A DNA stretch of 64,000 bases. Source: Streptomyces avermitilis MA-4680 = NBRC 14893 (GTDB lineage: Bacteria; Actinomycetota; Actinomycetes; Streptomycetales; Streptomycetaceae). The notes under the pieces were generated by a model. The model was not told where the DNA came from, did not search any database, and saw only the letters and a list, made by a program, of their open reading frames with translations. Both the position numbers and the translations under genes were made by a program. This document shows, piece after piece, positions 26,229-36,020 of this stretch. Location: assembly GCF_000009765.2 (NCBI RefSeq), contig NC_003155.5, positions 7,564,001 to 7,628,000 on the forward strand, given 5' to 3'. Each line of letters starts with the position of its first letter. Positions within the stretch are counted from its first letter, which is position 1.

Positions 26229-27148
26229 GAACGCAGCTCCTTGCCGGTCAGTTCGAGGAAGACGTCTTCGAGAGTGTGCCGCTCCACCGAGATCTTCTCC
26301 GGCATCACCCCGTGCTGCGCGCACCAGGAGGTGACGGTAGCCAGGAGCTGGGGGTCGACCTTGCCGCCCACCCGGTACGCGCCCGGTGTCAGCTCCGCGG
26401 CCGTGCAGTCCGCCGGGAGCGCCTTGAGCAGCGAGCCGACGTCGAGCCCGGGGCGGCCCATGAAGCGCAGCGTGTTCTCGGCGCCACCGCGGCACAGCTC
26501 CTCGGGAGAGCCCTGGGCGACGACCCGGCCCCCGTCGATGATCGCCACGTCGTCGGCGAGCTGCTCCGCCTCGTCCATGTGGTGGGTCGTGAGGACGACC
26601 GAGACGCCGTCCGCACGCAGGTCGCGTACGAGGTCCCAGGTCGCCCGGCGCGCCTGCGGGTCCAGGCCCGCCGTCGGCTCGTCCAGGAAGACCAGTTCCG
26701 GACGCCCCACCACGGCCATCGCCAGCGCGAGCCGCTGCTGCTGGCCGCCCGACAGACGCCGGTACGCCGTCCGGCCGCAGCTGCCGAGGCCGAGACGCTC
26801 GATCAGCGCGTCCACGTCCAGGGGGCGGGCGTGCAGCTTGGCGACATGGCGCAGCATCTCGTCCGCCCGCGCGCCGGAGTAGACCCCGCCGGACTGGAGC
26901 ATCACCCCGATGCGCGGCCGCAGCGCGGAGGCTTCGCGCACCGGGTCCAGGCCCAGGACGCGCACCGTGCCGGAGTCCGGCCTCCGGTACCCCTCGCAGG
27001 TCTCGACCGTGGTGGTCTTGCCCGCACCGTTGGGGCCGAGCACGGCGGTGACACCGGCCCCGGCCACCAGGTCGAGGCTGTTCACCGCGGTCTTGTCGCC
27101 GTACCGCTTCACCAGGGCCTGGACCTGGACGACGGGGTCACTCTGCAT
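26225..27148 (-). CDS. ABC exporter ATP-binding protein, DrrA-like
   Basis: The 307-aa ATPase has Walker A GPNGAGKTT, signature LSGGQQQRLALAMA, Walker B LVFLDEPTAGLD and LTTHHMDEAEQLAD, and a C-terminal extension typical of DrrA-type exporters. The ATG at 27148 is chosen over a TTG three codons upstream. It is coupled to the permease gene by a 4-base overlap. Confidence 0.95.
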   Translation of the reverse strand: MQSDPVVQVQALVKRYGDKTAVNSLDLVAGAGVTAVLGPNGAGKTTTVETCEGYRRPDSGTVRVLGLDPVREASALRPRIGVMLQSGGVYSGARADEMLRHVAKLHARPLDVDALIERLGLGSCGRTAYRRLSGGQQQRLALAMAVVGRPELVFLDEPTAGLDPQARRATWDLVRDLRADGVSVVLTTHHMDEAEQLADDVAIIDGGRVVAQGSPEELCRGGAENTLRFMGRPGLDVGSLLKALPADCTAAELTPGAYRVGGKVDPQLLATVTSWCAQHGVMPEKISVERHTLEDVFLELTGKELRS

Positions 27149-27204
27149 GAGCGCCAAGTCTAGGGACGCGGCCGACGGCCTCGGTGGGCGGGGCCCCGCA
27201 GCCC

Positions 27205-27490
27205 CTCGTCACCCGGACGGTGCAGTGCCGGCCACCGTTTCGCGTCCGCCACGGGGAACAGGCGTACGTCCGCCGCGCCGCGTACGACGGAACGGTCCCG
27301 TTCGACGTCATGGCCCAGCCAGATGGAAGCTCGCGCACGTGTCGTAGCCCGCGCCGAGGAGCAGCACCCGGGCCCCCAACTTCGCCAGTCCGGCCGACGG
27401 GCTGCGCTCGCCGAGCCGGCAGTCGGGCGCGTGGCCGTCGAGCTGGGTGGCGACCGTGTTCCGAGTGACGAGTGGGCCGGTCGGAGGGGG
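27205..27490 (-). pseudogene. Remnant of an aminoglycoside 3-N-acetyltransferase gene
   Basis: On the minus strand, 27490 to about 27315 encodes a stretch with PDCRLGERSPSAGLAKLGARVLLLGAGYDTCASFHLA, matching the conserved C-terminal core of AAC(3) acetyltransferases (residue run shown in pieces: GERSPSAGLAKLGA, then RVLLLGAGYDTCASFHLA). The frame stops soon after, but two bases shifted the match resumes: LGHDVERDRSVVRG, then VRLFPVADAKRWPALHRP, which is the family C terminus. About 30 codons between the two parts and the whole N-terminal half are missing. It is a decayed gene, not a working resistance gene. Confidence 0.7.
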
Positions 27491-27574
27491 TGCGGACATG
27501 GCCGGGGAGTCTTCCCGACAGCCTCCTCCGCCGCCGCCGGATTGATCGATCAGAGATCGTTTTCGCAGGTCAGT

Positions 27575-27588
27575 TTAGGTATGCCTAA
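27575..27588. promoter_or_regulatory. Possible iron box (DtxR/IdeR/DmdR type)
   Basis: TTAGGTATGCCTAA is an imperfect palindrome. Its complement continues as CTTAGGCATACCTAAA, matching the right two thirds of the actinobacterial iron box (consensus TTAGGTTAGGCTAACCTAA, from memory). It lies 73 bases before sufR. A 10-bp palindrome TGATCGATCA lies just upstream (27543-27552). Confidence 0.45.
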
Positions 27589-27624
27589 GTGACGCAGCGC
27601 ACCGCCCGGCCGGACGGGCGCGGG

Positions 27625-27661
27625 TTGTCAGGCCCTGAGGAATTACGCAACAATGGCGTTG
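27625..27661 (+). promoter_or_regulatory. suf promoter with SufR operator CAAC-N6-GTTG
   Basis: TTGTCA at 27625 is a good -35; AACAAT at 27649 is a weak -10 at 18-bp spacing, placing the start point at or near the GTG of sufR (a leaderless mRNA). CAACAATGGCGTTG at 27648-27661 is a perfect CAAC-N6-GTTG repeat, the form I recall for the Streptomyces avermitilis SufR site. It covers the -10 and reaches the start codon, so it fits autorepression. Confidence 0.65.
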
Positions 27662-28410
27662 TGAAAAACGTCGGCGAGGCACGGGAGACCCCCACGGGGG
27701 CCCCTCAGGAGGAACTCGCGACCGGTGAGCGCTCCACGCGCAACCGTGTCGTGCGCTCCATCCTGGACCACGGGCCGTCGACCGTCGCCGAGCTGGCCGG
27801 ACGTCTCGGTCTCACCCAGGCCGCCGTCCGCCGCCATCTCGACGCACTGGTCACCGACGACATCGTGCAGCCGCGCGAGCAGCGGGTCTACGGGGCGCGT
27901 ACGCGCGGCCGTCCGGCCAAGGTCTTCGCCCTGACCGACTGCGGCCGGGACGCCTTCGACCAGTCCTACGACAAGCTCGCCGCGGACGCCCTGCGCTGGA
28001 TCGCCGAGCGCGAGGGCGGGGAGGAGGCGGTCGCCGCCTTCGCCCGCGCCCGGATCGCCGCCCAGGCCGCCGCGTACCGCGCGGCCGTCGAGGCCGCCGC
28101 GCCCGAGGAGCGCACCGAAGCGCTGGCCAAGGCCTTGAGCGCGGACGGGTACGCTGCTACGGCGCGCAGCGCACCGGTCGGTGAGCAGCTCTGCCAGCAC
28201 CACTGCCCGGTCGCGCATGTGGCCGAGCAGTTCCCGCAGCTGTGCGAGGCGGAGACCGAGATCTTCTCCCAGCTGCTCGGTACACATGTCCAGCGGCTGG
28301 CGACCATCGCGCACGGTGACGGCGTCTGCACGACGTTCATCCCCAAGATTTCCAAGACCGATCACGGCCACAACGCATCCGCAAGCACCGCCGGGAGGAA
28401 CCCCGCATGA
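27661..28410 (+). CDS. sufR: Iron-sulfur cluster regulator SufR
   Basis: The 249-aa repressor of the suf operon has an N-terminal winged helix (STVAELAGRLGLTQAAVRRHL, residues about 40-60, given as STVAELAGRLG / LTQAAVRRHL) and a C-terminal cysteine cluster with Cys178, Cys182 and Cys195 (CQHHC then LCEAE) that should hold a [4Fe-4S] cluster. The GTG at 27661 is chosen because the operator and promoter end there; the open frame runs upstream through the promoter. Its stop overlaps sufB by four bases. Confidence 0.93.
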   Translation: MKNVGEARETPTGAPQEELATGERSTRNRVVRSILDHGPSTVAELAGRLGLTQAAVRRHLDALVTDDIVQPREQRVYGARTRGRPAKVFALTDCGRDAFDQSYDKLAADALRWIAEREGGEEAVAAFARARIAAQAAAYRAAVEAAAPEERTEALAKALSADGYAATARSAPVGEQLCQHHCPVAHVAEQFPQLCEAETEIFSQLLGTHVQRLATIAHGDGVCTTFIPKISKTDHGHNASASTAGRNPA

Positions 28411-29831
28411 CGCTCCCCATCGAGGAGACCGCCCACCCCGAGCTCGAGGGTCTGGGCACGTACGAATACGGCTGGGCCGACTCCGACGTGGCCGGTGCCT
28501 CTGCCAAGCGCGGCATCAACGAGGACGTCGTCCGCGACATCTCCGCGAAGAAGAACGAGCCGGAGTGGATGACCAAGCTCCGCCTCAAGGGCCTGCGCCT
28601 GTTCGAGAAGAAGCCCATGCCGAACTGGGGCTCGGACCTCTCGGGCATCGACTTCGACAACATCAAGTACTTCGTGCGTTCCACGGAGAAGCAGGCGGAG
28701 TCCTGGGAGGACCTGCCCGAGGACATCAAGAACACGTACGACAAGCTCGGCATCCCGGAGGCGGAGAAGCAGCGCCTCGTCGCCGGTGTCGCGGCCCAGT
28801 ACGAGTCCGAGGTCGTCTACCACCAGATCCGCGAGGACCTGGAGGAGCAGGGCGTCATCTTCCTCGACACCGACACCGCCCTGAAGGAGCACCCGGAGCT
28901 CTTCAAGGAGTACTTCGGCACGGTCATCCCGGTCGGCGACAACAAGTTCGCGTCGCTGAACACCGCGGTGTGGTCCGGCGGCTCCTTCATCTACGTGCCG
29001 AAGGGCGTGCACGTCGAGATCCCGCTCCAGGCCTACTTCCGTATCAACACGGAGAACATGGGCCAGTTCGAGCGGACCCTGATCATCGTCGACGAGGACG
29101 CCTACGTCCACTACGTCGAAGGTTGTACGGCGCCGATCTACAAGTCGGACTCCCTGCACTCCGCGGTGGTCGAGATCATCGTGAAGAAGGGCGCCCGCTG
29201 CCGTTACACGACCATCCAGAACTGGTCGAACAACGTCTACAACCTGGTCACCAAGCGCGCCGTGGCGTACGAGGGCGCGACCATGGAGTGGATCGACGGC
29301 AACATCGGCTCCAAGGTCACCATGAAGTACCCGGCCGTCTACCTGATGGGCGAGCACGCCAAGGGCGAGACCCTGTCCATCGCCTTCGCGGGCGAGGGGC
29401 AGCACCAGGACGCCGGCTCCAAGATGGTCCACATGGCGCCGAACACCTCCTCCAACATCGTCTCCAAGTCGGTGGCGCGCGGCGGTGGCCGTACCTCGTA
29501 CCGCGGTCTGGTGGAGATCGGCGAGGGCGCGGCCGGATCGAAGTCCAACGTGCTGTGCGACGCGCTGCTCGTCGACACGATCTCCCGCTCCGACACGTAC
29601 CCCTACGTGGACGTCCGTGAGGACGACGTGTCCATGGGCCACGAGGCGACCGTCTCCAAGGTCAGCGACGACCAGCTCTTCTACCTGATGAGCCGGGGCA
29701 TGACCGAGTTCGAGGCGATGGCGATGATCGTCCGCGGCTTTGTCGAGCCGATCGCCAAGGAGCTGCCCATGGAGTACGCGCTGGAGCTCAACCGGCTGAT
29801 CGAGCTGCAGATGGAAGGCGCGGTCGGTTAG
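28407..29831 (+). CDS. sufB: Fe-S scaffold protein SufB
   Basis: The 474-aa protein is the main scaffold of the SufBC2D complex. The N terminus TYEYGWADSDVAGASAKRGI and the C-terminal EATVSKVSDDQLFYLMSRG are typical. Length is normal, so the intein known in some mycobacterial SufB is absent. The ATG follows GGGAGGAA. Confidence 0.98.
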   Translation: MTLPIEETAHPELEGLGTYEYGWADSDVAGASAKRGINEDVVRDISAKKNEPEWMTKLRLKGLRLFEKKPMPNWGSDLSGIDFDNIKYFVRSTEKQAESWEDLPEDIKNTYDKLGIPEAEKQRLVAGVAAQYESEVVYHQIREDLEEQGVIFLDTDTALKEHPELFKEYFGTVIPVGDNKFASLNTAVWSGGSFIYVPKGVHVEIPLQAYFRINTENMGQFERTLIIVDEDAYVHYVEGCTAPIYKSDSLHSAVVEIIVKKGARCRYTTIQNWSNNVYNLVTKRAVAYEGATMEWIDGNIGSKVTMKYPAVYLMGEHAKGETLSIAFAGEGQHQDAGSKMVHMAPNTSSNIVSKSVARGGGRTSYRGLVEIGEGAAGSKSNVLCDALLVDTISRSDTYPYVDVREDDVSMGHEATVSKVSDDQLFYLMSRGMTEFEAMAMIVRGFVEPIAKELPMEYALELNRLIELQMEGAVG

Positions 29832-29855
29832 GACCCGCAGTCCCCGGCAGCTTAC

Positions 29856-29877
29856 GGCCCGCCTCTTTCGGCGGGCC
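29856..29877 (+). promoter_or_regulatory. Hairpin between sufB and sufD
   Basis: A perfect 8-bp stem GGCCCGCC/GGCGGGCC with a TCTTTC loop lies in the 87-base sufB-sufD gap, the longest gap in the operon. It lacks a U tract and may tune downstream expression or protect an mRNA end. Confidence 0.6.
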
Positions 29878-29918
29878 GAGGATCGCAACTGACGTAGGAA
29901 GAGAGCAGACCGACAGCC

Positions 29919-31100
29919 ATGGCTGAGGCTCAGAACATCCCCGTGGGCTCCACCACCGCGGGCCAGATCGCGGTGGCCGCCGAGTCGACCGTCGCCACGC
30001 GCATGAGCGCGCCCCCGTCCTTCGACGTGGCGGACTTCCCGGTCCCCCACGGCCGCGAGGAGGAGTGGCGGTTCACCCCGCTGGAGCGCCTGCGCGGGCT
30101 GCACGACGGCACCGCGGTCGCCACCGGCGACGGCGTGAAGGTCGACGTGAGCGCCCCCGAGGGCGTCACCGTCGAGACCGTCGGCCGTGACGACGCCCGG
30201 ATCGGCAGGGCGGGCACCCCGGTGGACCGCGTCGCCGCCCAGGCGTACTCCGCGTTCGAGAAGGCCGGTGTCGTCACCGTCCCCAAGGAGACGGTGCTCA
30301 CCGAGCCGATCCGCATCGCCGTGCACGGCGAGGGCGGGGTCGCCTACGGCCATCAGGTCATCGAGCTGGGAGCCTTCGCCGAGGCTGTCGTCGTCATCGA
30401 CCACACCGGTGACGCCGTCCTCGCCGCCAACGTCGACTACATCCTGGGCGACGGCGCCAAGCTCACCGTCGTCTCCGTCCAGGACTGGGACGACAAGGCC
30501 GTGCACGTGGGCCAGCACAACGCGCTGATCGGCCGGGACGCCACGTTCAAGTCGTTCGTGGTCACCTTCGGCGGCGACCTCGTACGCCTGCACCCGCGCG
30601 TCGCGTACGCCGGCACGGGCGGCGAGGCCGAGCTCTTCGGTCTGTACTTCACGGACGCCGGTCAGCACCAGGAGCACCGCCTCCTGGTCGACCACAACAC
30701 CCCGCACTGCAAGTCGAACGTCGCCTACAAGGGCGCGCTCCAGGGCGACGGCGCGCACGCGGTGTGGATCGGCGACGTCCTCATCGAGGCCAAGGCCGAG
30801 GGCACGGACACGTACGAGATGAACCGCAACCTGGTTCTGACCGACGGCGCCCGCGTCGACTCCGTGCCGAACCTGGAGATCGAGACCGGCGAGATCGTCG
30901 GCGCGGGCCACGCCTCGGCGACCGGCCGCTTCGACGACGAGCAGCTCTTCTACCTGATGGCCCGCGGCATCCCCGCCGACGAGGCCCGCCGACTGGTGGT
31001 CCGCGGCTTCTTCGCCGAGCTGGTCCAGCAGATCGGTGTCGCCGACATCCAGGAGCGCCTCCTCGTCAGGATCGACGAGGAGCTGGAGGCGTCGGTCTGA
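29919..31100 (+). CDS. sufD: Fe-S assembly protein SufD
   Basis: The 393-aa partner of SufB has the beta-helix core and the C-terminal DEQLFYLMARGIPADEARRLVVRGFF typical of SufD (shown in pieces: DEQLFYLMARGIP, ADEARRLVVRGFF). The N-terminal FPVPHGREEEWRFTPLERL is also conserved. AGGAAGAGAG precedes the ATG. It is joined to the Rieske gene by a TGATG overlap. Confidence 0.97.
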   Translation: MAEAQNIPVGSTTAGQIAVAAESTVATRMSAPPSFDVADFPVPHGREEEWRFTPLERLRGLHDGTAVATGDGVKVDVSAPEGVTVETVGRDDARIGRAGTPVDRVAAQAYSAFEKAGVVTVPKETVLTEPIRIAVHGEGGVAYGHQVIELGAFAEAVVVIDHTGDAVLAANVDYILGDGAKLTVVSVQDWDDKAVHVGQHNALIGRDATFKSFVVTFGGDLVRLHPRVAYAGTGGEAELFGLYFTDAGQHQEHRLLVDHNTPHCKSNVAYKGALQGDGAHAVWIGDVLIEAKAEGTDTYEMNRNLVLTDGARVDSVPNLEIETGEIVGAGHASATGRFDDEQLFYLMARGIPADEARRLVVRGFFAELVQQIGVADIQERLLVRIDEELEASV

Positions 31101-31420
31101 TGACGACCTTCGTACGCGCCTGCGGGCTGAGCGAGCTGGAGGAGGACACCCCGAAGCGGGTGGAACTCGACGGCACGCCGGTCTCGGTCGTGAAGACCGA
31201 GGGGGAGGTGTTCGCGATCAACGACATCTGCTCGCACGCGAACGTCTCGCTCTCCGAGGGCGAGGTGGAGGACTGTCAGATCGAGTGCTGGCTGCACGGC
31301 TCCGCGTTCGACCTCCGCACCGGCAAGCCGTCCGGTCTTCCCGCGACGCGCCCCGTCCCCGTATATCCCGTAAAGATCGAAGGGGACGATGTGCTCGTCT
31401 CCCTCACCCAGGAGTCCTGA
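31100..31420 (+). CDS. Rieske-type [2Fe-2S] ferredoxin of the suf operon
   Basis: The 106-aa protein carries the two Rieske ligand motifs, C-x-H in CSHANVSL and C-x2-H in CWLHG, and resembles small non-heme dioxygenase ferredoxins (NirD/bifunctional type). Its stop codon is eight bases before sufC. It probably passes electrons during cluster assembly; its exact role is not established. Confidence 0.95.
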   Translation: MTTFVRACGLSELEEDTPKRVELDGTPVSVVKTEGEVFAINDICSHANVSLSEGEVEDCQIECWLHGSAFDLRTGKPSGLPATRPVPVYPVKIEGDDVLVSLTQES

Positions 31421-31427
31421 GGAACCC

Positions 31428-32206
<779 letters not shown>

Positions 32207-32210
<4 letters not shown>

Positions 32211-33463
32211 CGCAGCTGCCGGGCCTCCTCGACACCGAGGCGATCCGCAAGGACTTCCCCATCCTGGACCGTCAGGTCCACGACGGTAAGAAGCTCGTGT
32301 ACCTGGACAACGCGGCGACGTCGCAGAAGCCCCGCCAGGTGCTGGACGCTCTCAGTGGCTACTACGAGCGCTACAACGCCAACGTCCACCGCGGTGTGCA
32401 TGTGCTCGCCGAGGAGGCCACGGCGCTGTACGAGGGCGCGCGCGACAAGGTCGCCGCGTTCATCAACGCGCCGAGCCGCGACGAGGTGATCTTCACCAAG
32501 AACGCCTCCGAGTCGCTCAACCTCGTGGCCAACATGCTGGGCTGGGCCGACGAGCCCTACCGCGTGGACCACGAGACCGAGATCGTCATCACCGAGATGG
32601 AGCACCACTCCAACATCGTTCCGTGGCAGCTGCTGGCGCAGCGCACGGGCGCGAAGCTGAAGTGGTTCGGCCTCACGGACGACGGCCGGCTCGACCTGTC
32701 GAACATCGACGAGATCATCACGGAGAAGACGAAGATCGTCTCCTTCGTGCTGGTGTCGAACATCCTGGGCACCGTGAACCCGGTCGAGGCGATAGTGCGC
32801 CGCGCCCAGGAGGTCGGCGCTCTGGTCTGCATCGACGCCTCGCAGGCCGCCCCGCACATGCCGATGGACGTCCAGGCCCTCCAGGCCGACTTCGTGGCCT
32901 TCACCGGCCACAAGATGTGCGGTCCGACGGGCATCGGTGTCCTCTGGGGCCGCCAGGAGCTGCTGGAGGACCTCCCGCCGTTCCTCGGCGGCGGCGAGAT
33001 GATCGAGACCGTGTCGATGCACTCGTCGACGTACGCTCCCGCCCCGCACAAGTTCGAGGCGGGCACGCCTCCGATCGCGCAGGCGGTCGGTCTGGGCGCG
33101 GCGATCGACTACCTCGACTCCATCGGCATGGACAAGATCCTCGCCCATGAGCACGCGCTCACCGAGTACGCGGTCAAGCGCCTCATGGAGGTCCCGGACC
33201 TCAGGATCATCGGCCCGACGACGGCCGAGGACCGCGGCGCGGCGATCTCGTTCACGCTGGGTGACATCCACCCGCACGACGTGGGCCAGGTCCTGGACGA
33301 GCAGGGCATCGCGGTCCGGGTCGGCCACCACTGCGCCCGCCCGGTCTGCCTGCGCTACGGAATTCCTGCGACCACGCGAGCGTCGTTCTATCTGTACTCC
33401 ACGCCGACCGAGATCGACGCACTGGTCGACGGCCTGGAGCACGTACGGAACTTCTTCGGCTGA
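32207..33463 (+). CDS. sufS: Cysteine desulfurase SufS
   Basis: The 418-aa PLP enzyme takes sulfur from cysteine for cluster building. The PLP lysine lies in FTGHKMCGPTG and the active-site cysteine in RVGHHCARP near the C terminus, with the N-terminal YLDNAATSQKP. It has a GTG start. Confidence 0.98.
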
Positions 33464-33479
33464 GGGGCTGGCTGAGAAC

Positions 33480-33947
33480 GTGAAGCTGGATTCGATGTAC
33501 CAGGAAGTCATCCTGGACCACTACAAGCACCCGCACGGGCGCGGTCTTCGGGATGGCGACGCCGAGGTGCACCACGTCAACCCGACGTGCGGCGACGAGA
33601 TCACGCTGCGCGTGAAGTACGACGGCGAAACGATCAGCGACATCTCGTACGAGGGTCAGGGCTGCTCGATCAGCCAGGCCTCCGCCTCCGTGCTGAACGA
33701 ACTCCTCGTCGGCAAGGAGCTGGCCGAGGCGCAGAAGGTCCAGGAGACCTTCCTGGAGCTGATGCAGTCCAAGGGCCGGATCGAGCCGGACGACGCAATG
33801 GAGGAGGTGCTGGAGGACGCGGTCGCGTTCGCCGGTGTCTCCAAGTATCCGGCGCGGGTGAAGTGCGCCCTCCTGAGCTGGATGGCGTGGAAGGACGCGA
33901 CGGCCCAGGCGCTGGGCGAGGCCGACGCCGAAAGGAAGACGGCATGA
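33480..33947 (+). CDS. sufU: Sulfur-transfer zinc protein SufU
   Basis: The 155-aa protein receives sulfur from SufS. The three conserved cysteines are visible in NPTCGDEI, GQGCSISQAS and ARVKCALLSW. The GTG at 33480 gives KLDSMYQEVILDHYKHP after the start. It overlaps the next gene by four bases. Confidence 0.97.
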   Translation: MKLDSMYQEVILDHYKHPHGRGLRDGDAEVHHVNPTCGDEITLRVKYDGETISDISYEGQGCSISQASASVLNELLVGKELAEAQKVQETFLELMQSKGRIEPDDAMEEVLEDAVAFAGVSKYPARVKCALLSWMAWKDATAQALGEADAERKTA

Positions 33948-34276
33948 GCGAGACCATTGAGACGAAGCCGGCCTCGGAGGAAGAAGTCCGTGAGGCGCTG
34001 TACGACGTCGTCGACCCCGAGCTGGGCATCGACGTCGTCAATCTCGGCCTGATCTACGGCATTCACGTCGACGACGCGAACATCGCGACGATCGACATGA
34101 CCCTGACGTCGGCGGCCTGCCCGCTCACCGACGTCATCGAGGACCAGGCCAAGTCCGCCACGGACGGCATCGTCAACGAGCTGCGTATCAACTGGGTCTG
34201 GATGCCGCCGTGGGGCCCGGACAAGATCACGGACGATGGCCGCGATCAGCTTCGGGCGCTCGGGTTCAACGTCTGA
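33944..34276 (+). CDS. sufT: SufT-like metal-sulfur assembly protein (DUF59/MIP18)
   Basis: The 110-aa protein has the family core YDVVDPELGIDVVNLGLIY, TLTSAACPLTD with the conserved cysteine, and WMPPWGPDKIT. It is the last gene of the suf operon and likely helps mature Fe-S targets. Confidence 0.95.
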   Translation: MSETIETKPASEEEVREALYDVVDPELGIDVVNLGLIYGIHVDDANIATIDMTLTSAACPLTDVIEDQAKSATDGIVNELRINWVWMPPWGPDKITDDGRDQLRALGFNV

Positions 34277-34288
34277 CCCCGTGTGCTG

Positions 34289-34330
34289 ACGCGCGAGGCC
34301 CCGGTGCTGATGCACCGGGGCCTCGCGCGT
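34289..34330. terminator. Strong terminator after suf operon
   Basis: A perfect 19-bp stem (ACGCGCGAGGCCCCGGTGC and its complement) around a TGAT loop, followed by TTG. It lies between convergent genes and can act for both. Confidence 0.9.
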
Positions 34331-34376
34331 TTGCCGCCGCCCCCCTCGCGCGCGGGTCCGTACGGTCCGAAGAGCC

Positions 34377-35327
34377 TCAGTCCCAGCCCTTCACCAGCTG
34401 GAACGCGGAGTCGGCCCGGTACTGGCCGGTGTTCTCGTACGGGTCGAGGCGGAGCAGGAAGTCCTTGTGGCGCAGATAGCGGCCGGGGTAGTTCACCGAC
34501 TCCAGCATGACGGCGCCGGAGTACGACGACGTGCGGGGGCAGAAGGTGGCGTCCTTCTTGAAGAGCGCGGTGCCGTCGTTGCGGTCGGCGCGCAGGCGGA
34601 ACCGGGAGTGGCGCAGGTAGGTGCCGTCCGCGGTGGCGAACGAGTAGCAGGACGCGTCGGCGAGCCCCTTGACCAGTTTGAAGGTGGCGTCCTGCCTGGT
34701 CGTGGCCGAGCTGCCGGAGCTCACGGGGTCGAGCCGGCCGGTGTCACCGCCGAGATGCCAGTAGCGGTCGGGGTAGTTGACCGACCGGACGGACTTCCAC
34801 ACGGCGGAGGGCTTCGAGCCCGAGGACGTGCCGGTGGACGAGGCCGGCTTCGACCGCTCGGCCGCGGGCTTCGACGCGGAGCCGTGCCGGGCGGGGTCGG
34901 CCGAGGCGGAGCCGTCGGGAGTGGTCTGCGCGGCTCGCTCGCTCGACCGGCCGCTCTTGGCGCCGGGGTAGGTACTCGGCCCCGCGGAGGGGGAGGCGAA
35001 CGTGAGGAGACCGGGGTCGGCCGAGTCCAGCTTGGTGTCGGCTTCCTTCGCGGCCGAGGTGTCGGCCGCGTGGTCCGTCGTGGTGAGCGCGGTCACGCAG
35101 GCGACGACGGTGGCCAGGGCGAGGGCGCCGGCCAGCCAGAGCCGTCGGGTCCCGGGTACGCGGGAGGTGTCCGGCGTACCGCCCGGCTGCCACGGCGTCG
35201 GCGGCTCCTCCGTCGGCAGCGGCAGATGCCCGGGGTGGGACGGTTCGGACGCCGGCGAACTCGCGAAGGGGCTCCACGGGCGGGGGGCGGACTCGTCCGG
35301 AGTGGGCTCGGACTGCCTTTCTGGCAT
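34377..35327 (-). CDS. Membrane-anchored protein with AbfB (CBM42-like) domain
   Basis: The 316-aa protein has a Pro-rich cytoplasmic N terminus (about 60 residues), one helix (LWLAGALALATVVACVTAL), a Ser/Lys/Ala-rich linker, and a C-terminal beta-trefoil of the AbfB type. The trefoil repeats are visible as SVNYPDRYWHLGG, GTYLRHSRFRLRAD and SVNYPGRYLRHKDFLLRLD. Such domains bind arabinofuranose side chains. No catalytic domain is present, so it likely binds plant or wall arabinan at the cell surface. Confidence 0.88.
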   Translation of the reverse strand: MPERQSEPTPDESAPRPWSPFASSPASEPSHPGHLPLPTEEPPTPWQPGGTPDTSRVPGTRRLWLAGALALATVVACVTALTTTDHAADTSAAKEADTKLDSADPGLLTFASPSAGPSTYPGAKSGRSSERAAQTTPDGSASADPARHGSASKPAAERSKPASSTGTSSGSKPSAVWKSVRSVNYPDRYWHLGGDTGRLDPVSSGSSATTRQDATFKLVKGLADASCYSFATADGTYLRHSRFRLRADRNDGTALFKKDATFCPRTSSYSGAVMLESVNYPGRYLRHKDFLLRLDPYENTGQYRADSAFQLVKGWD

Positions 35328-35714
35328 GCGCTGTTCCTCCGGCGTCGCTCAGGGCGAACGCACACTTGTCGGCTGTCTTCGGCATAAGAGGAATACGAAG
35401 TCGCGGGTCCACGGAGCGGGAGGGGCTGTGAAGACCGGGTGGGCGACTGGTTGAAACAGTAACGGAAGTGGGGCTTCCGGGGCAGCCGTTTCCTTCGGTC
35501 ATCTGCAGGCGGTCCGCGGGAACCGGCCGTCCCGTGACCGCTACGCGGTGATCCGTACGATCTGTGCGTCGGGGCCGCTCGCTGCCCTCCAACGCCCCTG
35601 CCGCGATGGAGAATTGAGGGACACTCAGATGGCCTGGCCTGATCACGCGAGCGTCCGAAGCGGGTGCCCGGTGACGAGGGGTGGCGAGGGGCGCACGCGG
35701 GTGCACGCGGGGGC
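35328..35714. other. Intergenic region without a credible gene
   Basis: About 390 bases upstream of the AbfB protein gene. Short frames here lack codon bias and similarity. It should contain the promoter of the minus-strand AbfB gene; no confident site was found. Confidence 0.5.
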
Positions 35715-36020
35715 GAGGTCGAAATCACCATCGGCGCCGACGAACACGCGCTGCCGGGACTGTGCTTCGTGTCCGTCGGCGAGTGAAAGGCCGTCAAGAA
35801 CCGGCTCCACCTCGACCTCGCGCCCGACGACCAGGACGCTGAGGTCGAGCGGATCCTTGCGCTCGGGGCGCGCCGCGTCGACGCCGGGAAGGGCGAGGAC
35901 GTCACCTGGGTCGCCCTCGCCGACCCCGAGGGCAACGAGTTCTGCGTGCTGCGGCCGAAGACTTCACTGCCGGGTCGATCGAGTCACCGGTCGGCTGGGC
36001 CGGTCACTGCGGGGCTGTGA
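35715..36020 (+). pseudogene. Broken VOC/glyoxalase-family gene
   Basis: The frame encodes the C-terminal half of a VOC-fold protein: CFVSVGE, then an in-frame TGA at 35784-35786, then KAVKNRLHLDLAPDDQDAEV, RILALGARRVDAG, and DVTWVALADPEGNEFCVL. The TGA falls where relatives have a short linker. The N-terminal half is not found upstream in any frame. The 3' end runs into a 42-bp tandem repeat. Confidence 0.75.

Noticed and set aside
27205..27490. Functional aminoglycoside resistance gene
   Set aside because: The N-terminal half is missing and the remaining parts are out of frame with each other.
27589..27660. N-terminal extension of SufR to 27589
   Set aside because: The added codons cover the -35, the SufR operator and part of the iron-box region and have no family similarity.
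28362..30911. 849-codon minus-strand frame across sufB and sufD
   Set aside because: It is antisense to clearly conserved genes and has the composition of a GC-bias shadow.
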